A stretch of DNA of 64,000 bases from Arthrobacter crystallopoietes (GTDB lineage: Bacteria; Actinomycetota; Actinomycetes; Actinomycetales; Micrococcaceae), in assembly GCF_017603825.1 (NCBI RefSeq), contig NZ_CP072014.1, forward strand, positions 1,736,001 to 1,800,000, written 5' to 3'. The notes below the pieces were generated by a model, which saw nothing but the letters and a program-made list of their open reading frames with translations, did no database searches and was not told the origin of the DNA. Both the position numbers and the translations under genes were made by a program. Shown here piece after piece: positions 14,637-23,615 of the stretch (position 1 is its first letter; the number at the start of each line of letters is the position of its first letter).

Positions 14637-15817
14637 CGCGCTGCCACCTTTCCTGGTGCCATTGCGGCCACCATGCCGGCGACCAGCCCGGCGGCCTGCC
14701 GAACCTGTTCCTGTGCCAGATCGGCACGGGCCGTCAGCCGCAGCCGCGAGTTGCCGTCCGGCACGCTCGGCGGCCGGAAGCATCCGACCAGAACCCCGGC
14801 ATCCTCGAGCCGGACGGCGAGTTGCACGGTGTCTTCCGACCGCCCCACGGGAACGGACTGCACGGCGCCGGCCGCCTGCTCGATTCCGCATACCTGCGCA
14901 ATGACGGCCGCATTGCCGAGCACGGCCTGCGCCAGCGACGGGTCGGCCGCGATGATCCGGCAGGCTTCGGCCGCGGCAGCGGCTGCGGCCGGGGCCAGTC
15001 CGGTATCGAAAATGAAGCTGCGGGCAGTGTTGACCAGGTGCGCGCGCAGCGCGGGCGGACCGAGTACCGCACCCCCTTGTGCGCCCAAGGCTTTGGAAAG
15101 TGTTGCCGTGAGCACCACGTGCTCCGCGCCGGCCAAACCTGCAGCGTGGACGGCGCCCCGTCCACCGCCGGCGACGCCGATTCCGTGGGCCTCGTCCACA
15201 ACGAGCAGGGCATCGTGTTTGGCGCAGATGTGCGCGGTTTCCGTCAGGTCGCTGGCGTCGCCGAGCACCGAGTAGACCGATTCAACAACGACGGCGGCGC
15301 GCGGCTGGCTTCGGCCTGCCAGCAACCGGTCCAGCGCGGCGAGATCGCCATGGGCAAACACCTCTATGGGTGAGCGGGAGAGCCGGGCGCCGTCGATCAG
15401 CGAGGCATGGCAGTGTTCATCCCGGACGATCAGCGTGCCGGGGCCGCCGAGGGCGGTGAGGATGCCGAGGTTCGCTGCGTAGCCGCTGGAGAACGCAAGG
15501 GCAGCGGGTTGGCCGGTCAGCCCGCAGAGTTCTTCTTCGAGCTCCGCGTGCACCGGCTGCGTGCCGGTGACCACCCGGGACGCTCGGGCTCCCGTGCCGT
15601 AGCGCCCGATAGCGTCGATGGCGGCGGTCTTGAGCCGGAGATCAGTGGACAGGCCCAGATAATCGTTGGAGGCCAGATCCAGCAGCGTGTCCCGCGCGGC
15701 TGCGTCACTGGTGGCCGAGTTTCGGCCGGTTATGGTTCGGGCGGTTGTGTTCCGCACCGTGCCGCGCCGCGTGCGTACATCGGCCTTGTCCGTGAGCCAC
15801 TGTTGCATGGTGCCCAT
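14633..15817 (-). CDS. bioF: 8-amino-7-oxononanoate synthase BioF, 394 aa
   Basis: A PLP enzyme that condenses a pimeloyl thioester with alanine. Family signatures are NDYLGLSTD near residue 55, GTGARASRVVTGT, the substrate loop DEHCHASLIDG, VVDEAHGIGV (the Asp contacting the PLP ring nitrogen) and TATLSKALGAQGG with the Schiff-base lysine near residue 235. The ATG overlaps the bioA stop by one base (TGATG) and its own stop overlaps the P450 start (ATGA). Length is normal. An ACGACGGCGG core at 15288-15297 encodes part of the conserved AVVVESVYS strand, so there it is ordinary coding sequence. Confidence 0.95.
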   Translation of the reverse strand: MGTMQQWLTDKADVRTRRGTVRNTTARTITGRNSATSDAAARDTLLDLASNDYLGLSTDLRLKTAAIDAIGRYGTGARASRVVTGTQPVHAELEEELCGLTGQPAALAFSSGYAANLGILTALGGPGTLIVRDEHCHASLIDGARLSRSPIEVFAHGDLAALDRLLAGRSQPRAAVVVESVYSVLGDASDLTETAHICAKHDALLVVDEAHGIGVAGGGRGAVHAAGLAGAEHVVLTATLSKALGAQGGAVLGPPALRAHLVNTARSFIFDTGLAPAAAAAAAEACRIIAADPSLAQAVLGNAAVIAQVCGIEQAAGAVQSVPVGRSEDTVQLAVRLEDAGVLVGCFRPPSVPDGNSRLRLTARADLAQEQVRQAAGLVAGMVAAMAPGKVAAR

Positions 15818-17211
15818 CAGCCGTGCATCCCGGCGATGGCGGCGGTGATCCCGGCACCGATGGCTGAGATATCCTGCGCCGAGGAGATATAGGGCGGCAT
15901 GGTGTAGATCAGGTCCCGGAACGGCCGCACCCACACACCGTGCTCCAGAGCGGCGCGGGTGAGGGCTGGAATGTCCACCGGCCCGTCCAACTGGACCACC
16001 CCGACGGCGCCAAGCACACGGACATCGCGGACGGAGGCCAAGCCGGCAGCAGGTGCCAGTGCGGCGGACAGTCCTTGCTGGACCTGCTGCACCTGCTTCC
16101 GCCAGTCTGCGGATTCGAGCAGTTCCAAGGATGCCGTCGCCACCGCACAGGCCAGCGGGTTGGCCATGAAAGTGGGCCCGTGCAGCAGCGCGCGGAACTC
16201 CGAGGCCGTGATGGCGGCAGCCACCTCGCGGGAGCAGAGCAGTGCGGCGAGGGTCAGGTAGCCGCCGGTCAGCGCCTTGCCCACGCACATCACGTCCGGC
16301 GCAACGCCGGCCCACGCGGACGCGAAAAGCCGGCCCGTGCGGCCGAAGCCGGTGGCGATCTCGTCGAAAATCAGCAGCAGTCCATGCTCGTCCGCCACCC
16401 GGCGCAGGGCCTGCAGGCATTCAGGGGCGTAGCTGTACATGCCACCGGCGCCCTGCAGCACCGGCTCCACAATGATGCCGGCCAGCTCGCCCGCATGCCG
16501 CGCCGCCGCCTCTTCCAGCTCCGCGATCCAACCTGACACCTCGGACGCGTCGGCGACCAGTCCGCCGTCGTTGTTCAGGCGCGCCGCCGGCGGACGCGGC
16601 AGGAAGCGCTGCTGCGCGACCAGGCCGGGGAACGCAGTGTGCATGCCGTCCACCGGATCGCACACGCTCATCGCCGCGAACGTGTCGCCGTGGTAGCCGC
16701 CGCGCAGGGCCAGGAACTGCTGGCGGCCGGGCCGGCCCACGGCTGCCTGGTACTGCACTGCCAGCTTGAGGGCTACCTCCACCGAGACGGAGCCGGAGTC
16801 AGCGAAAAACACATGCTCCAGCGGCTCCGGCGCCAACTCCACCAACTGCTCGGCGAGCCGGACAGCCGGCTCGTGGGTGAGGCCGCCGAACATGACATGG
16901 CTGAACTGCTCCGTCTGCCGGCGGACCGCCTCGTCCAGCACCGGGTGCCGGTAGCCATGGATGGCAGACCACCAGGAGCTCATCGCGTCCACAGCCTCGA
17001 AGCGCTTGCCGTCCGCGGCCTGAAGCCGGAGCCGGACTCCTGACGCACCGGTGACGGCGTAGGGATCCGGCCCGTCCAGCGGGGCATACGGATGCCAGAC
17101 CAGACCGCGGTCGCGGGCGATGAGCGACGGCGCAGCGGTGCGTGTTCCGGCGTGGGTTTCCGCCGGGCCCGCAGTCGAAGCCGCTGCGGCGGCGAGGGCA
17201 GTTTCAGACAT
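15817..17211 (-). CDS. bioA: DAPA aminotransferase BioA, 464 aa
   Basis: A PLP class III aminotransferase that makes 7,8-diaminopelargonate using S-adenosylmethionine as amino donor. Signatures are [13 protein letters not shown] (W80, W81), [31 protein letters not shown] and [12 protein letters not shown] with the catalytic lysine. The loop [13 protein letters not shown] (NNDGG at 213-217) lies where related BioA proteins have a variable segment, and its codons are one of the ACGACGGCGG elements. The ATG at 17209-17211 overlaps the end of bioB by eight bases; no ribosome site is evident, implying translational coupling. Confidence 0.95.
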   Translation of the reverse strand: MSETALAAAAASTAGPAETHAGTRTAAPSLIARDRGLVWHPYAPLDGPDPYAVTGASGVRLRLQAADGKRFEAVDAMSSWWSAIHGYRHPVLDEAVRRQTEQFSHVMFGGLTHEPAVRLAEQLVELAPEPLEHVFFADSGSVSVEVALKLAVQYQAAVGRPGRQQFLALRGGYHGDTFAAMSVCDPVDGMHTAFPGLVAQQRFLPRPPAARLNNDGGLVADASEVSGWIAELEEAAARHAGELAGIIVEPVLQGAGGMYSYAPECLQALRRVADEHGLLLIFDEIATGFGRTGRLFASAWAGVAPDVMCVGKALTGGYLTLAALLCSREVAAAITASEFRALLHGPTFMANPLACAVATASLELLESADWRKQVQQVQQGLSAALAPAAGLASVRDVRVLGAVGVVQLDGPVDIPALTRAALEHGVWVRPFRDLIYTMPPYISSAQDISAIGAGITAAIAGMHG

Positions 17212-18361
17212 TGGGGGCGAGTTCCGTACCGGCGCCGCGGCGGCGGATGGTGACCTGGCCTGCGGAAGCCGGGACACCGCCGTCGTTGTTTGCCTGCATC
17301 TTGCCGAAGTCAGCGGACCCAGCGGACCCAGCAGACGCAGCAGGCGCAGCGGGCTCAGCGGGCGCGGCGGAAGAATCCGGGCCGGCACCCAGGACCACGA
17401 AGCCGTTGTCGGCGATCATGTCCAGATCCGCCTTGGCCTCCTGGCCCTCGCTGGTGAGGTAGTCGCCCAAAAAGAGCGAGTTGGCCACCTGCAGGGCCAG
17501 CGGCTGCAGCGAACGAAGGTGCATTTCGCGGCCGCCGGCCATGCGCAGTTCGGTGGCGGGGCAGGCGAAGCGGATCATCGCAAGGATGCGCAGGCAGTGG
17601 GCCGGGGTCAGTAACCAGGTGCCTTCCAGCGGCGTGCCCTCGAACGGCATCAGGAAGTTGACCGGGATGGAGTCGCTATCCAGCTCGCGCAGCGCGAAGA
17701 CCGCATCGATCAGCTCGTTGTCGGTCTCGCCCATGCCTACGATCAGGCCCGAGCAGGGGGAGAGCCCGGCGTCCTTGGCGTGCTCAACAGTGCGCACGCG
17801 GTCGGCGTATTCGTGCGTGGTGCAGATGTCAGCGTAGTTGGACTCGCTGGTGTTGAGGTTGTGGTTGTAGGCGTCCACGCCGGCGTTCTTGAGCTTGGCG
17901 GCCTGGCCGTCCTTGAGGATGCCGAGGCAGGCGCAGACCTCCACCTGCGGGTGCTCGTCCTTGAGCCCCTCCACCATGGAAGCCACGCGGTCGACATCCC
18001 GGTCGGTGGGTCCCTTGCCGCTGGCCACGAGGCAGACGCGCGAGGCGCCGGCGCGGATGCCGGTGGCGGCCTGCTGCACGGCTTCCTCGGGCTTGAGCCA
18101 GGTGTACTTGAGGATTTGTGCGGCGGAACCGAGGCGCTGGGAGCAGTAGGTGCAGTCCTCGGGACACAGTCCCGATTTGAGGTTCACCAGATAGTTGACT
18201 TTGACGGTGTTGGCGAAGTGCGCGCGGCGCAGCCGGCCCGCGGCGGCCACGACGTCGAGGAGCTGCTCATCGGTGGAGTGCAGGACGGCGAGGGCTTCCT
18301 CGAGGGTCAGGGTGGCGCCGGCCAGTTGCCGGTCGGCCAGGTCTTGGAAGTAATTGAACAC
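17204..18361 (-). CDS. bioB: Biotin synthase BioB, 385 aa
   Basis: A radical SAM enzyme that inserts sulfur into dethiobiotin. The SAM cluster cysteines are in [12 protein letters not shown] (C66, C70, C73); the second-cluster region shows [22 protein letters not shown] and the [10 protein letters not shown] arginine segment. After about residue 325 the protein has a long Ala/Ser/Pro-rich tail with NNDGG at 358-362, another ACGACGGCGG element, absent from the catalytic core. The GTG start (18359-18361) has no ribosome site and lies at the predicted transcription start inside a BioQ-like palindrome, so the mRNA is probably leaderless. First gene of the operon. Confidence 0.95.
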   Translation of the reverse strand: MFNYFQDLADRQLAGATLTLEEALAVLHSTDEQLLDVVAAAGRLRRAHFANTVKVNYLVNLKSGLCPEDCTYCSQRLGSAAQILKYTWLKPEEAVQQAATGIRAGASRVCLVASGKGPTDRDVDRVASMVEGLKDEHPQVEVCACLGILKDGQAAKLKNAGVDAYNHNLNTSESNYADICTTHEYADRVRTVEHAKDAGLSPCSGLIVGMGETDNELIDAVFALRELDSDSIPVNFLMPFEGTPLEGTWLLTPAHCLRILAMIRFACPATELRMAGGREMHLRSLQPLALQVANSLFLGDYLTSEGQEAKADLDMIADNGFVVLGAGPDSSAAPAEPAAPAASAGSAGSADFGKMQANNDGGVPASAGQVTIRRRGAGTELAPNV

Positions 18362-18368
18362 CGTTCAA
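18354..18368. promoter_or_regulatory. BioQ-like operator 1 covering the bioB start
   Basis: TTGAACACCGTTCAA is a perfect palindrome with 6-bp arms and a 3-nt centre, the TGAAC-N3-GTTCA form known for BioQ operators in actinobacteria. It covers the GTG start codon of bioB and the predicted transcription start. Confidence 0.82.
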
Positions 18369-18396
18369 GTTTGTTGAGGCGCGGGGGTTCTGTCAA
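18368..18396 (-). promoter_or_regulatory. bioB promoter
   Basis: A consensus -35 TTGACA (18391-18396, minus strand) is followed after 17 bases by a weak -10 CAAACT (18368-18373). Transcription would begin at or next to the GTG start of bioB, giving a leaderless message. The two operators flank the promoter on both sides. Confidence 0.6.
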
Positions 18397-18402
18397 TAAA
18401 GA

Positions 18403-18417
18403 TTGAACGGTGTTCAA
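18403..18417. promoter_or_regulatory. BioQ-like operator 2 upstream of the bioB -35
   Basis: TTGAACGGTGTTCAA, the exact reverse complement of operator 1, with centres 49 bp apart. It lies just upstream of the -35 element. The spacing could allow cooperative binding of two repressor dimers. Confidence 0.82.
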
Positions 18418-18502
18418 GATTGTGACGTGCCGGCCAGCGGCGGCGTCCACGACCCGCTGATCCCTTTAGGCTTGCCCGTCCCTCAAACCGACTGGCAGGG
18501 TC

Positions 18503-19228
18503 TCAGCGCTGGGTTTCGGCGTAGAACCATCCGATGTGCTCGCGAAGCAGCTGGGAAGCCCGCTTGCCCTCGCCTGCGGACACCGCTGCCAAGATGCCGT
18601 GGTGCTGGCCGCGGAGTACGTCGGCGACCGGTTCCCACGCCTCGTCGCTGCGGATCGACTCCGCAACGTAGTCACTGATGGACAGGCGCAGTGACTCCAT
18701 CATCGCCTCGATGACTGCATTGCCGGCGAGCGAGGAAAGCAGGACATGGAAGCGGGCATCGAGCGAATGGAAGTCCGCACGGGCGAGCTTCGGGTCGTCC
18801 ATCAACTCCAGCAGTTCTGCGGCCTCGTCGAGCTTGGCCCGGGTTGCCTCGTTCTCCGGATCAATGGTGGCTGCCTCGGCGGCTCCGGTTTCGAGCAGGA
18901 TACGCGTCTGCACGATCTCGCCGACAGTCAACTGGCGGGTTGCCACATGCAACCGCAGTGCGGCGGCCAGCCCGGAGGCGGGCTGGGACACGATAACCGC
19001 GCCTGCATTGGGACCGGAGCCGGTGGAAGTACGTACCACTCCGAGCACGTCCAGAATGCGGATGGCATCGCGTACGGATGCCCGGGACAGCCCGTGCCTT
19101 TCCGCCAGTGTCCGTTCGCCGGGTAGCTGATCGCCGAGTTTGAGTGCCCCGGAGCGCAGCTCCGCCTCGATACTTTGGAGCACCGCCTCGTAGGCGCGCG
19201 GTGCGGGTTTAGCCATCTTGCTGGTCAC
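18503..19228 (-). CDS. GntR/FadR-family regulator (FCD domain), 241 aa
   Basis: The winged helix covers about residues 8-75 (GDQLPGERTLAERHGLSRAS, then RDAIRILDVLGVV), followed by an all-helical FCD ligand domain with ILLETGAAEAA, DFHSLDARFHVLLSS (Asp and His as likely metal/ligand residues) and LREHIGWF near the end. I used the in-frame GTG at 19228; ATG 19216 is equally possible as neither has a strong ribosome site. Such regulators usually sense a carboxylic acid. It lies between the biotin operon and the TetR gene, and its targets are unknown. Confidence 0.83.
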   Translation of the reverse strand: MTSKMAKPAPRAYEAVLQSIEAELRSGALKLGDQLPGERTLAERHGLSRASVRDAIRILDVLGVVRTSTGSGPNAGAVIVSQPASGLAAALRLHVATRQLTVGEIVQTRILLETGAAEAATIDPENEATRAKLDEAAELLELMDDPKLARADFHSLDARFHVLLSSLAGNAVIEAMMESLRLSISDYVAESIRSDEAWEPVADVLRGQHHGILAAVSAGEGKRASQLLREHIGWFYAETQR

Positions 19229-19381
19229 TGCTTCATCTTCGCATGCACAGGCGGCCGGGGACGCTTGGGCAAAGCACCCGCCGAGGTGCGAAACCGGGAG
19301 CGACGCGCGCCGGCCAACGGCCGTTACGGCATGATGGAACAGGACTATGTTTGACTTCGGCGCACGGATCAGGAGGAATGG

Positions 19382-19942
19382 ATGAGCCTCACCCGACGGC
19401 AGATTGTGGATACTGCCATGGATATCCTGCGCAACTACGGCCTGGGCGACCTGTCCATGCGGCGGCTTGCCCGTGATCTGGGTGTCCAGCCCGGGGCGCT
19501 CTATTGGCACGTGAAAAACAAGCAGGACCTGCTGGGCGTGCTGGCCGAACAGATTTTGGCGGAGGTCGACGCAGATACGGGTGACACCGCATCCGCGGAC
19601 GGGGATCCTGTTCGCCGGCTGGCCGCGGACATCCGCGCGGCGCTGCTGGCCGTTCGGGACGGTGCCGACGTGGTGTCGCTGGCGCATGCGCTGAACCCGG
19701 AGGCACTTCCGGCGATCGCCACCCTGCGCACGCTTCTGCAAGATGCCGGCCTGACCGACCAGCAGACGCGTTGGGGCGCACGCACGCTGACCCATTTCAT
19801 TCTTGGCGCCGTGGCCGAGGAGCAGACGCACGCCGATCTGGCCGCGGCCGGCTTGTTGCCCGAAAACGTGCGCCAGGACAACGACGACGAGGCCTTCCTT
19901 TTCGGCGTGGACGCGGTCCTTGCGGGGCTGCGGGCCCGCTAG
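19382..19942 (+). CDS. bioQ: TetR-family regulator, probable BioQ, 186 aa
   Basis: N-terminal helix-turn-helix: RRQIVDTAMDILRNYGLGD, SMRRLARDLGVQPGALYWHV and KNKQDLLGVLAE, the TetR pattern. The C-terminal part is a helical TetR_C-type ligand and dimer domain. The ATG has AGGAGG six bases upstream. Gene position next to the bio operon and the TGAAC-N3-GTTCA boxes at bioB make BioQ, the biotin repressor of many actinobacteria, the best guess. No such box is visible in front of this gene itself, so autoregulation is not supported. Confidence 0.78.
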   Translation: MSLTRRQIVDTAMDILRNYGLGDLSMRRLARDLGVQPGALYWHVKNKQDLLGVLAEQILAEVDADTGDTASADGDPVRRLAADIRAALLAVRDGADVVSLAHALNPEALPAIATLRTLLQDAGLTDQQTRWGARTLTHFILGAVAEEQTHADLAAAGLLPENVRQDNDDEAFLFGVDAVLAGLRAR

Positions 19943-19948
19943 GAGCAG

Positions 19949-21763
19949 TCAGTCCCTGATGCGGACGGCGGTTTCGCGCAGGTACTGGTCCACCCGGATG
20001 TAGGCATCGCGGGTCAGCGCCTTCCATAGCTCCAGGGCCAGCCGCGGGTCGTCCTCTTCGAGCGCGACGATTTCGTCGGCGCTGAGTACCATCAGCTTCA
20101 CCGGTCCCACGGCCTTGACCGTGGTTTCCTGCCGGTTCTCGCTGCCCAGGGCCAGTTCGCCGAAGGTCATGCCTGCAGAGAGGGTACTGAGTTTGACCCT
20201 CGTTCCGTTCGGTCCCGGCACGGACGTGGTGATCTTGCCCGAGACAATGAAGAACACACCGCCGAACCGCTGCCCCACGCGGCGGATCACGTCGCCGGCG
20301 TCGTACGTTTTGGGTTCCATCCGCTGCTCGAGCGCCGCAGCATCGTCCTCAGTGAGGGAACTGAGGGCGGGGCTGTCCGACGGCCGCACCGCATCCGGGA
20401 GCTCAAGGTCGCCGCCGTACCGGGCGATCAGCTCGTTTTCGGACCACTCCACCGCGGCGCTGCGGGTGGTGAAGGTCGGGACTTCGCCATCGACCTCCAT
20501 GAACGCCGCTGCCAAGGTGCCTTCGCCGTCGATCAGCACCAGCTGGCGCCCGGCCGCAGTGAGCTGTTCGCGGACGTCGGCGAGCATGCGCAGCGCCACC
20601 GCGGCCACCTCGTCCACGCGGCGCAGGTCCAAAATGACGTGTTCGACGTCGTCGCTCAAGGCACTGAGTTCGCGCACCACCGATTCGGAGCCGGCAAAGA
20701 GCAGGTCACCGTTCAGCTCGATGACCATGGCCCGGTGGCCGTGCTCGCGCAGTACGTCCGCGGCCTCGTCGGTGCGGCGGATGCCGGAGGGGGAGTCCGT
20801 GATGTCGTAGCCGGCGCGGATGGCGGACTTGCCGGTGCGGCCGGCCCGGACGAAGTGCAGTTCCATGTCGTCCGAGAGCCGCTGGCAGGTTTCGATCCCG
20901 CGCACGCTGGTGCCGTGCGCGTCCAGCGGCGGCGAGTACACCGCCAGCCCCACCTGGCCCGGCAGCACGGCCAGGATGCCGCCGGCCACGCCGGACTTGG
21001 CCGGCATGCCCACCGAGCTCATCCATGCTCCGGCGTCGTCGTACATCCCGCAGGTAGTCATGACCGACAGCACGCGCTCCACTTCGCCGATCTCCAGCAG
21101 GTCCTCGCCGGTCAGCGGGTTGGTGCCGCTGTTCGCCAGCGTGGCCGCCATGATGGACAAATCACGGCAGTTCACCAGCACCGAGCACTGCCGGAAGTAG
21201 TCCTCCACCACCGGGTCCGGATCGGACTCGATGATGTTGAACGAGCGCAGCAGGTAGGCCAGCGCCTTGTTCCGGTGCCCGTGCGCCAGCTCCGATTTGT
21301 ACACGCGCTCGCTGACGGCAAGGTCGCGCCCGGCGAAATCGGAGAACATGTTCAGGATCCGGCGGGAACGCGAGTACGGTCCGGCGCTTTTAACTAACGA
21401 CGTCGCCGCCAGCGCCCCGGCGTTGATCATCGCGTTGGAGGGCCGGCCGCTGCCCTCGGCCAGGGAAATCTCGTTGTAGGCATCGCCGGAGGGTTCGACG
21501 TCGATTTTCTCGTCCACCGCTGCCATGCCGCGGTCCGATAACGCCAGCCCGTACGTGAACGGTTTGGAGATGGACTGGATGGTGAACTCTTCGCGCGTAT
21601 CGCCGACCTCATAGACGTAGCCGTCCACCGTGGCCAGGCAGATGCCGAAGTTGTCCGGATCCACGTCCGCCAGCGCCGGAATGTAGCTGGCGGGTTCGCC
21701 GTCCTTAATGCGCGCGATCTCCTCGTGGATGTGCGTCAGGTAGCGCTGGATAGGGGAGTCCAT
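19949..21763 (-). CDS. glsA: Glutaminase A fused to STAS and cyclic-nucleotide-binding domains, 604 aa
   Basis: Residues 1 to about 300 are a serine-dependent glutaminase: active site QSISKPFT (S64 and K67, a beta-lactamase-like SxxK), SGRPSNAMINAGA, and MPAKSGVAGGI. It releases ammonia from glutamine. Residues about 340-440 are a STAS domain (MVIELNGDLLFAGSE, HVILDLRRVDEV). Residues about 460-595 are a cNMP-binding domain (YDAGDVIRRVGQRFGGVFFI, MTFGELALGSENRQ). The arrangement suggests glutaminase activity controlled by a nucleotide or partner protein. The ribosome site is weak. It converges on the TetR gene with six bases between the stops. Confidence 0.92.
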   Translation of the reverse strand: MDSPIQRYLTHIHEEIARIKDGEPASYIPALADVDPDNFGICLATVDGYVYEVGDTREEFTIQSISKPFTYGLALSDRGMAAVDEKIDVEPSGDAYNEISLAEGSGRPSNAMINAGALAATSLVKSAGPYSRSRRILNMFSDFAGRDLAVSERVYKSELAHGHRNKALAYLLRSFNIIESDPDPVVEDYFRQCSVLVNCRDLSIMAATLANSGTNPLTGEDLLEIGEVERVLSVMTTCGMYDDAGAWMSSVGMPAKSGVAGGILAVLPGQVGLAVYSPPLDAHGTSVRGIETCQRLSDDMELHFVRAGRTGKSAIRAGYDITDSPSGIRRTDEAADVLREHGHRAMVIELNGDLLFAGSESVVRELSALSDDVEHVILDLRRVDEVAAVALRMLADVREQLTAAGRQLVLIDGEGTLAAAFMEVDGEVPTFTTRSAAVEWSENELIARYGGDLELPDAVRPSDSPALSSLTEDDAAALEQRMEPKTYDAGDVIRRVGQRFGGVFFIVSGKITTSVPGPNGTRVKLSTLSAGMTFGELALGSENRQETTVKAVGPVKLMVLSADEIVALEEDDPRLALELWKALTRDAYIRVDQYLRETAVRIRD

Positions 21764-21884
21764 ACCGCCAGCCTATGTTCCCGGCCGCTATTCCCCGACA
21801 TTGCCGGCCCGCAATCCAGGTTGGGCTAGGTGCCCCGGTCGCCGAGCCTCTTCAGCTGCCCTGGTTCCGGTGCCCGGTACTCAG

Positions 21885-21915
21885 GAGGGGCTGCCGCATG
21901 CTGCGGCAGCCCCTC
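21885..21915 (-). terminator. Hairpin terminator after the BCCT gene
   Basis: Arms GAGGGGCTGCCGCA and TGCGGCAGCCCCTC are perfectly complementary over 14 bp with a 3-nt loop. It lies 60 bases beyond the BCCT stop and ahead of the glutaminase gene. No T-run follows. Confidence 0.6.
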
Positions 21916-21974
21916 ACATGGTGTCGGTAGCGGCCGGTCAGGTGCCCGGCACGCTAGTTCAGACGGTGACTCCT

Positions 21975-23615
21975 CTATTCAACTGGTTGCTCCGCCGCGG
22001 CTGCCTGAACCTGCGCACTTTCACTCTTTCGCAACCGCTTCACGAAGTTGACCACCATGATGATGATGACAAAGGCGAAGGGGAAGGCGCCGATGATCGT
22101 GCCGGTTTGAACGGTATCGATCACGGAGGTGCCGCCCAAGGTCAGCAGCGCCACGGTGATGGCCACGATGCTCGCCACCAGTACCACCCGGAAGAGCTTG
22201 CTCGGCGTCCGCCCCGAGGACACGAACTCCGCCAGGGCATGCACGCCAGAATCCAGGGAGGTGATGTAGTACGTTGCCACGAGGATGGTCGCCACGACCA
22301 GCAGGATGGTGCCGACAGCGGGGATGTACTCGAGCATCACGAACAGCCCCTGCGAGGTGTCCTGGGCAACCGCATCCGCGATGGACCCGTTATTCGCGTT
22401 GTCGTAGTACAGCGCGGCGCCGCCGATGATGCCGATCCAGATCATCACAATCAGGGACGGAACAACTGTGACGCCCAGGATGAATTCCCCGATGGTCCGG
22501 CCCCGCGAAATGCGGGCGATGAAGGCCCCCACGAACGGGGAGAACGCGATGACCCAGCACCAGATAAAGACCGTCCACCAACCGTTCCAACTGTCCTGCC
22601 AAGAACCGATGCCTTCCGCTGCGACGCCGGAATCCGTCCAGAGGCTCATAGCCAGGAAATTCTGGAAAAAGGCGCCGAACGTCTGCGACAAGGTGGAGGC
22701 CAGGTAGATGATCGGACCGAACGCGAACACAGCGACCAGGAGCACGATGCTTAGCACGGAGTTGATCTCGCTGATCCGCTTCATACCCTTGCTGATGCCG
22801 AAGAAAACCGACCCTGCCGTGAGGACCCCCAGTGCCACGATGATCGCAATCCACAGCGGGGCGCTGGCGTGGATACCGGTGATGGCGCTGATGCCGGACG
22901 TGAACTGCAGCGTGGCAAAACCAAACGAGGTAGAGAGGCCGAGGACGGTGGCGAGGATCGCCAGCAACTCGATAACCATGCCGGCGCCGCGGCGGGACTT
23001 GCGCGGAAAGATATCGACGACGGCGTCGCGGAACGTGAGCTTCTTGCCCAGGTTATGGTGCGAGTAGGCCAGACAAATAGCCACGATGCCGTACATCGCC
23101 CAGGCCGTCAGGCCCCAGTGGAAGTAGGACCAGGCCATCGCCCCGTCCACCGGGCTGGCCGAGCCCGCCGGGAACAGCGGATTCTCGTCCTTGAGCATGA
23201 TGGGTTCGGCTACGGACCAGAAAATCAGTCCAATGCCCTGGCCGCAGGCGAAGAGCATGGAATACCAGGCAAACTTGCCATACTGGGGCTTGGCATCCGG
23301 TCCGCCAAGGCGGATGCGGCGGAATCTGCCGAAGGCGAGCCAAGCGCAGACGCCCAGCGCCAGCGCGGAGAAGGCGACGAAGAACCACGTGAAGTATTCG
23401 GTGACAAAGGTCCGTGCTGCACCGATGGCAGCGGCAGTTCCATCCGGGACGGCCACGGCGAACGTGAGAATCGAAACCACCAGGACGATGGCGGCGGCCT
23501 TGATGACAACGTCGTCGACGCGCCGCTTCTTCTCTTCCTGCGGCTCCGGCGGGTTCAGCTCAGTGCGGTATTCCACCGGCGCTGCCGGCCTCGTCTCATT
23601 TTTGCTCAACGTCAT
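21975..23615 (-). CDS. BCCT-family betaine/carnitine/choline-type transporter, 546 aa
   Basis: A 12-helix secondary transporter for quaternary amines. Family signatures are FWSVAEPIM, MAWSYFHWGLTAWAMYG and the tryptophan-rich helix 8 WTVFIWCWVIAFSPFVGAF followed by ISRGRTIGEF. Both tails are hydrophilic (N-terminal EPQEEKKRRVDD, C-terminal Ala/Gln/Glu). The start overlaps the end of the creatininase gene by 20 bases, so it is co-translated with it. From this position it probably imports creatine or a related methylated amine such as sarcosine or betaine; the exact substrate is inferred from context only. Confidence 0.9.
   Translation of the reverse strand: MTLSKNETRPAAPVEYRTELNPPEPQEEKKRRVDDVVIKAAAIVLVVSILTFAVAVPDGTAAAIGAARTFVTEYFTWFFVAFSALALGVCAWLAFGRFRRIRLGGPDAKPQYGKFAWYSMLFACGQGIGLIFWSVAEPIMLKDENPLFPAGSASPVDGAMAWSYFHWGLTAWAMYGIVAICLAYSHHNLGKKLTFRDAVVDIFPRKSRRGAGMVIELLAILATVLGLSTSFGFATLQFTSGISAITGIHASAPLWIAIIVALGVLTAGSVFFGISKGMKRISEINSVLSIVLLVAVFAFGPIIYLASTLSQTFGAFFQNFLAMSLWTDSGVAAEGIGSWQDSWNGWWTVFIWCWVIAFSPFVGAFIARISRGRTIGEFILGVTVVPSLIVMIWIGIIGGAALYYDNANNGSIADAVAQDTSQGLFVMLEYIPAVGTILLVVATILVATYYITSLDSGVHALAEFVSSGRTPSKLFRVVLVASIVAITVALLTLGGTSVIDTVQTGTIIGAFPFAFVIIIMVVNFVKRLRKSESAQVQAAAAEQPVE

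Noticed and set aside
12868-14727. Reading frame joining bioD to sequence across the P450 gene
   Set aside because: Upstream of ATG 13575 the frame reads through the P450 gene in the wrong frame and yields Arg/Gly/Ala-rich nonsense; bioD begins at 13575.
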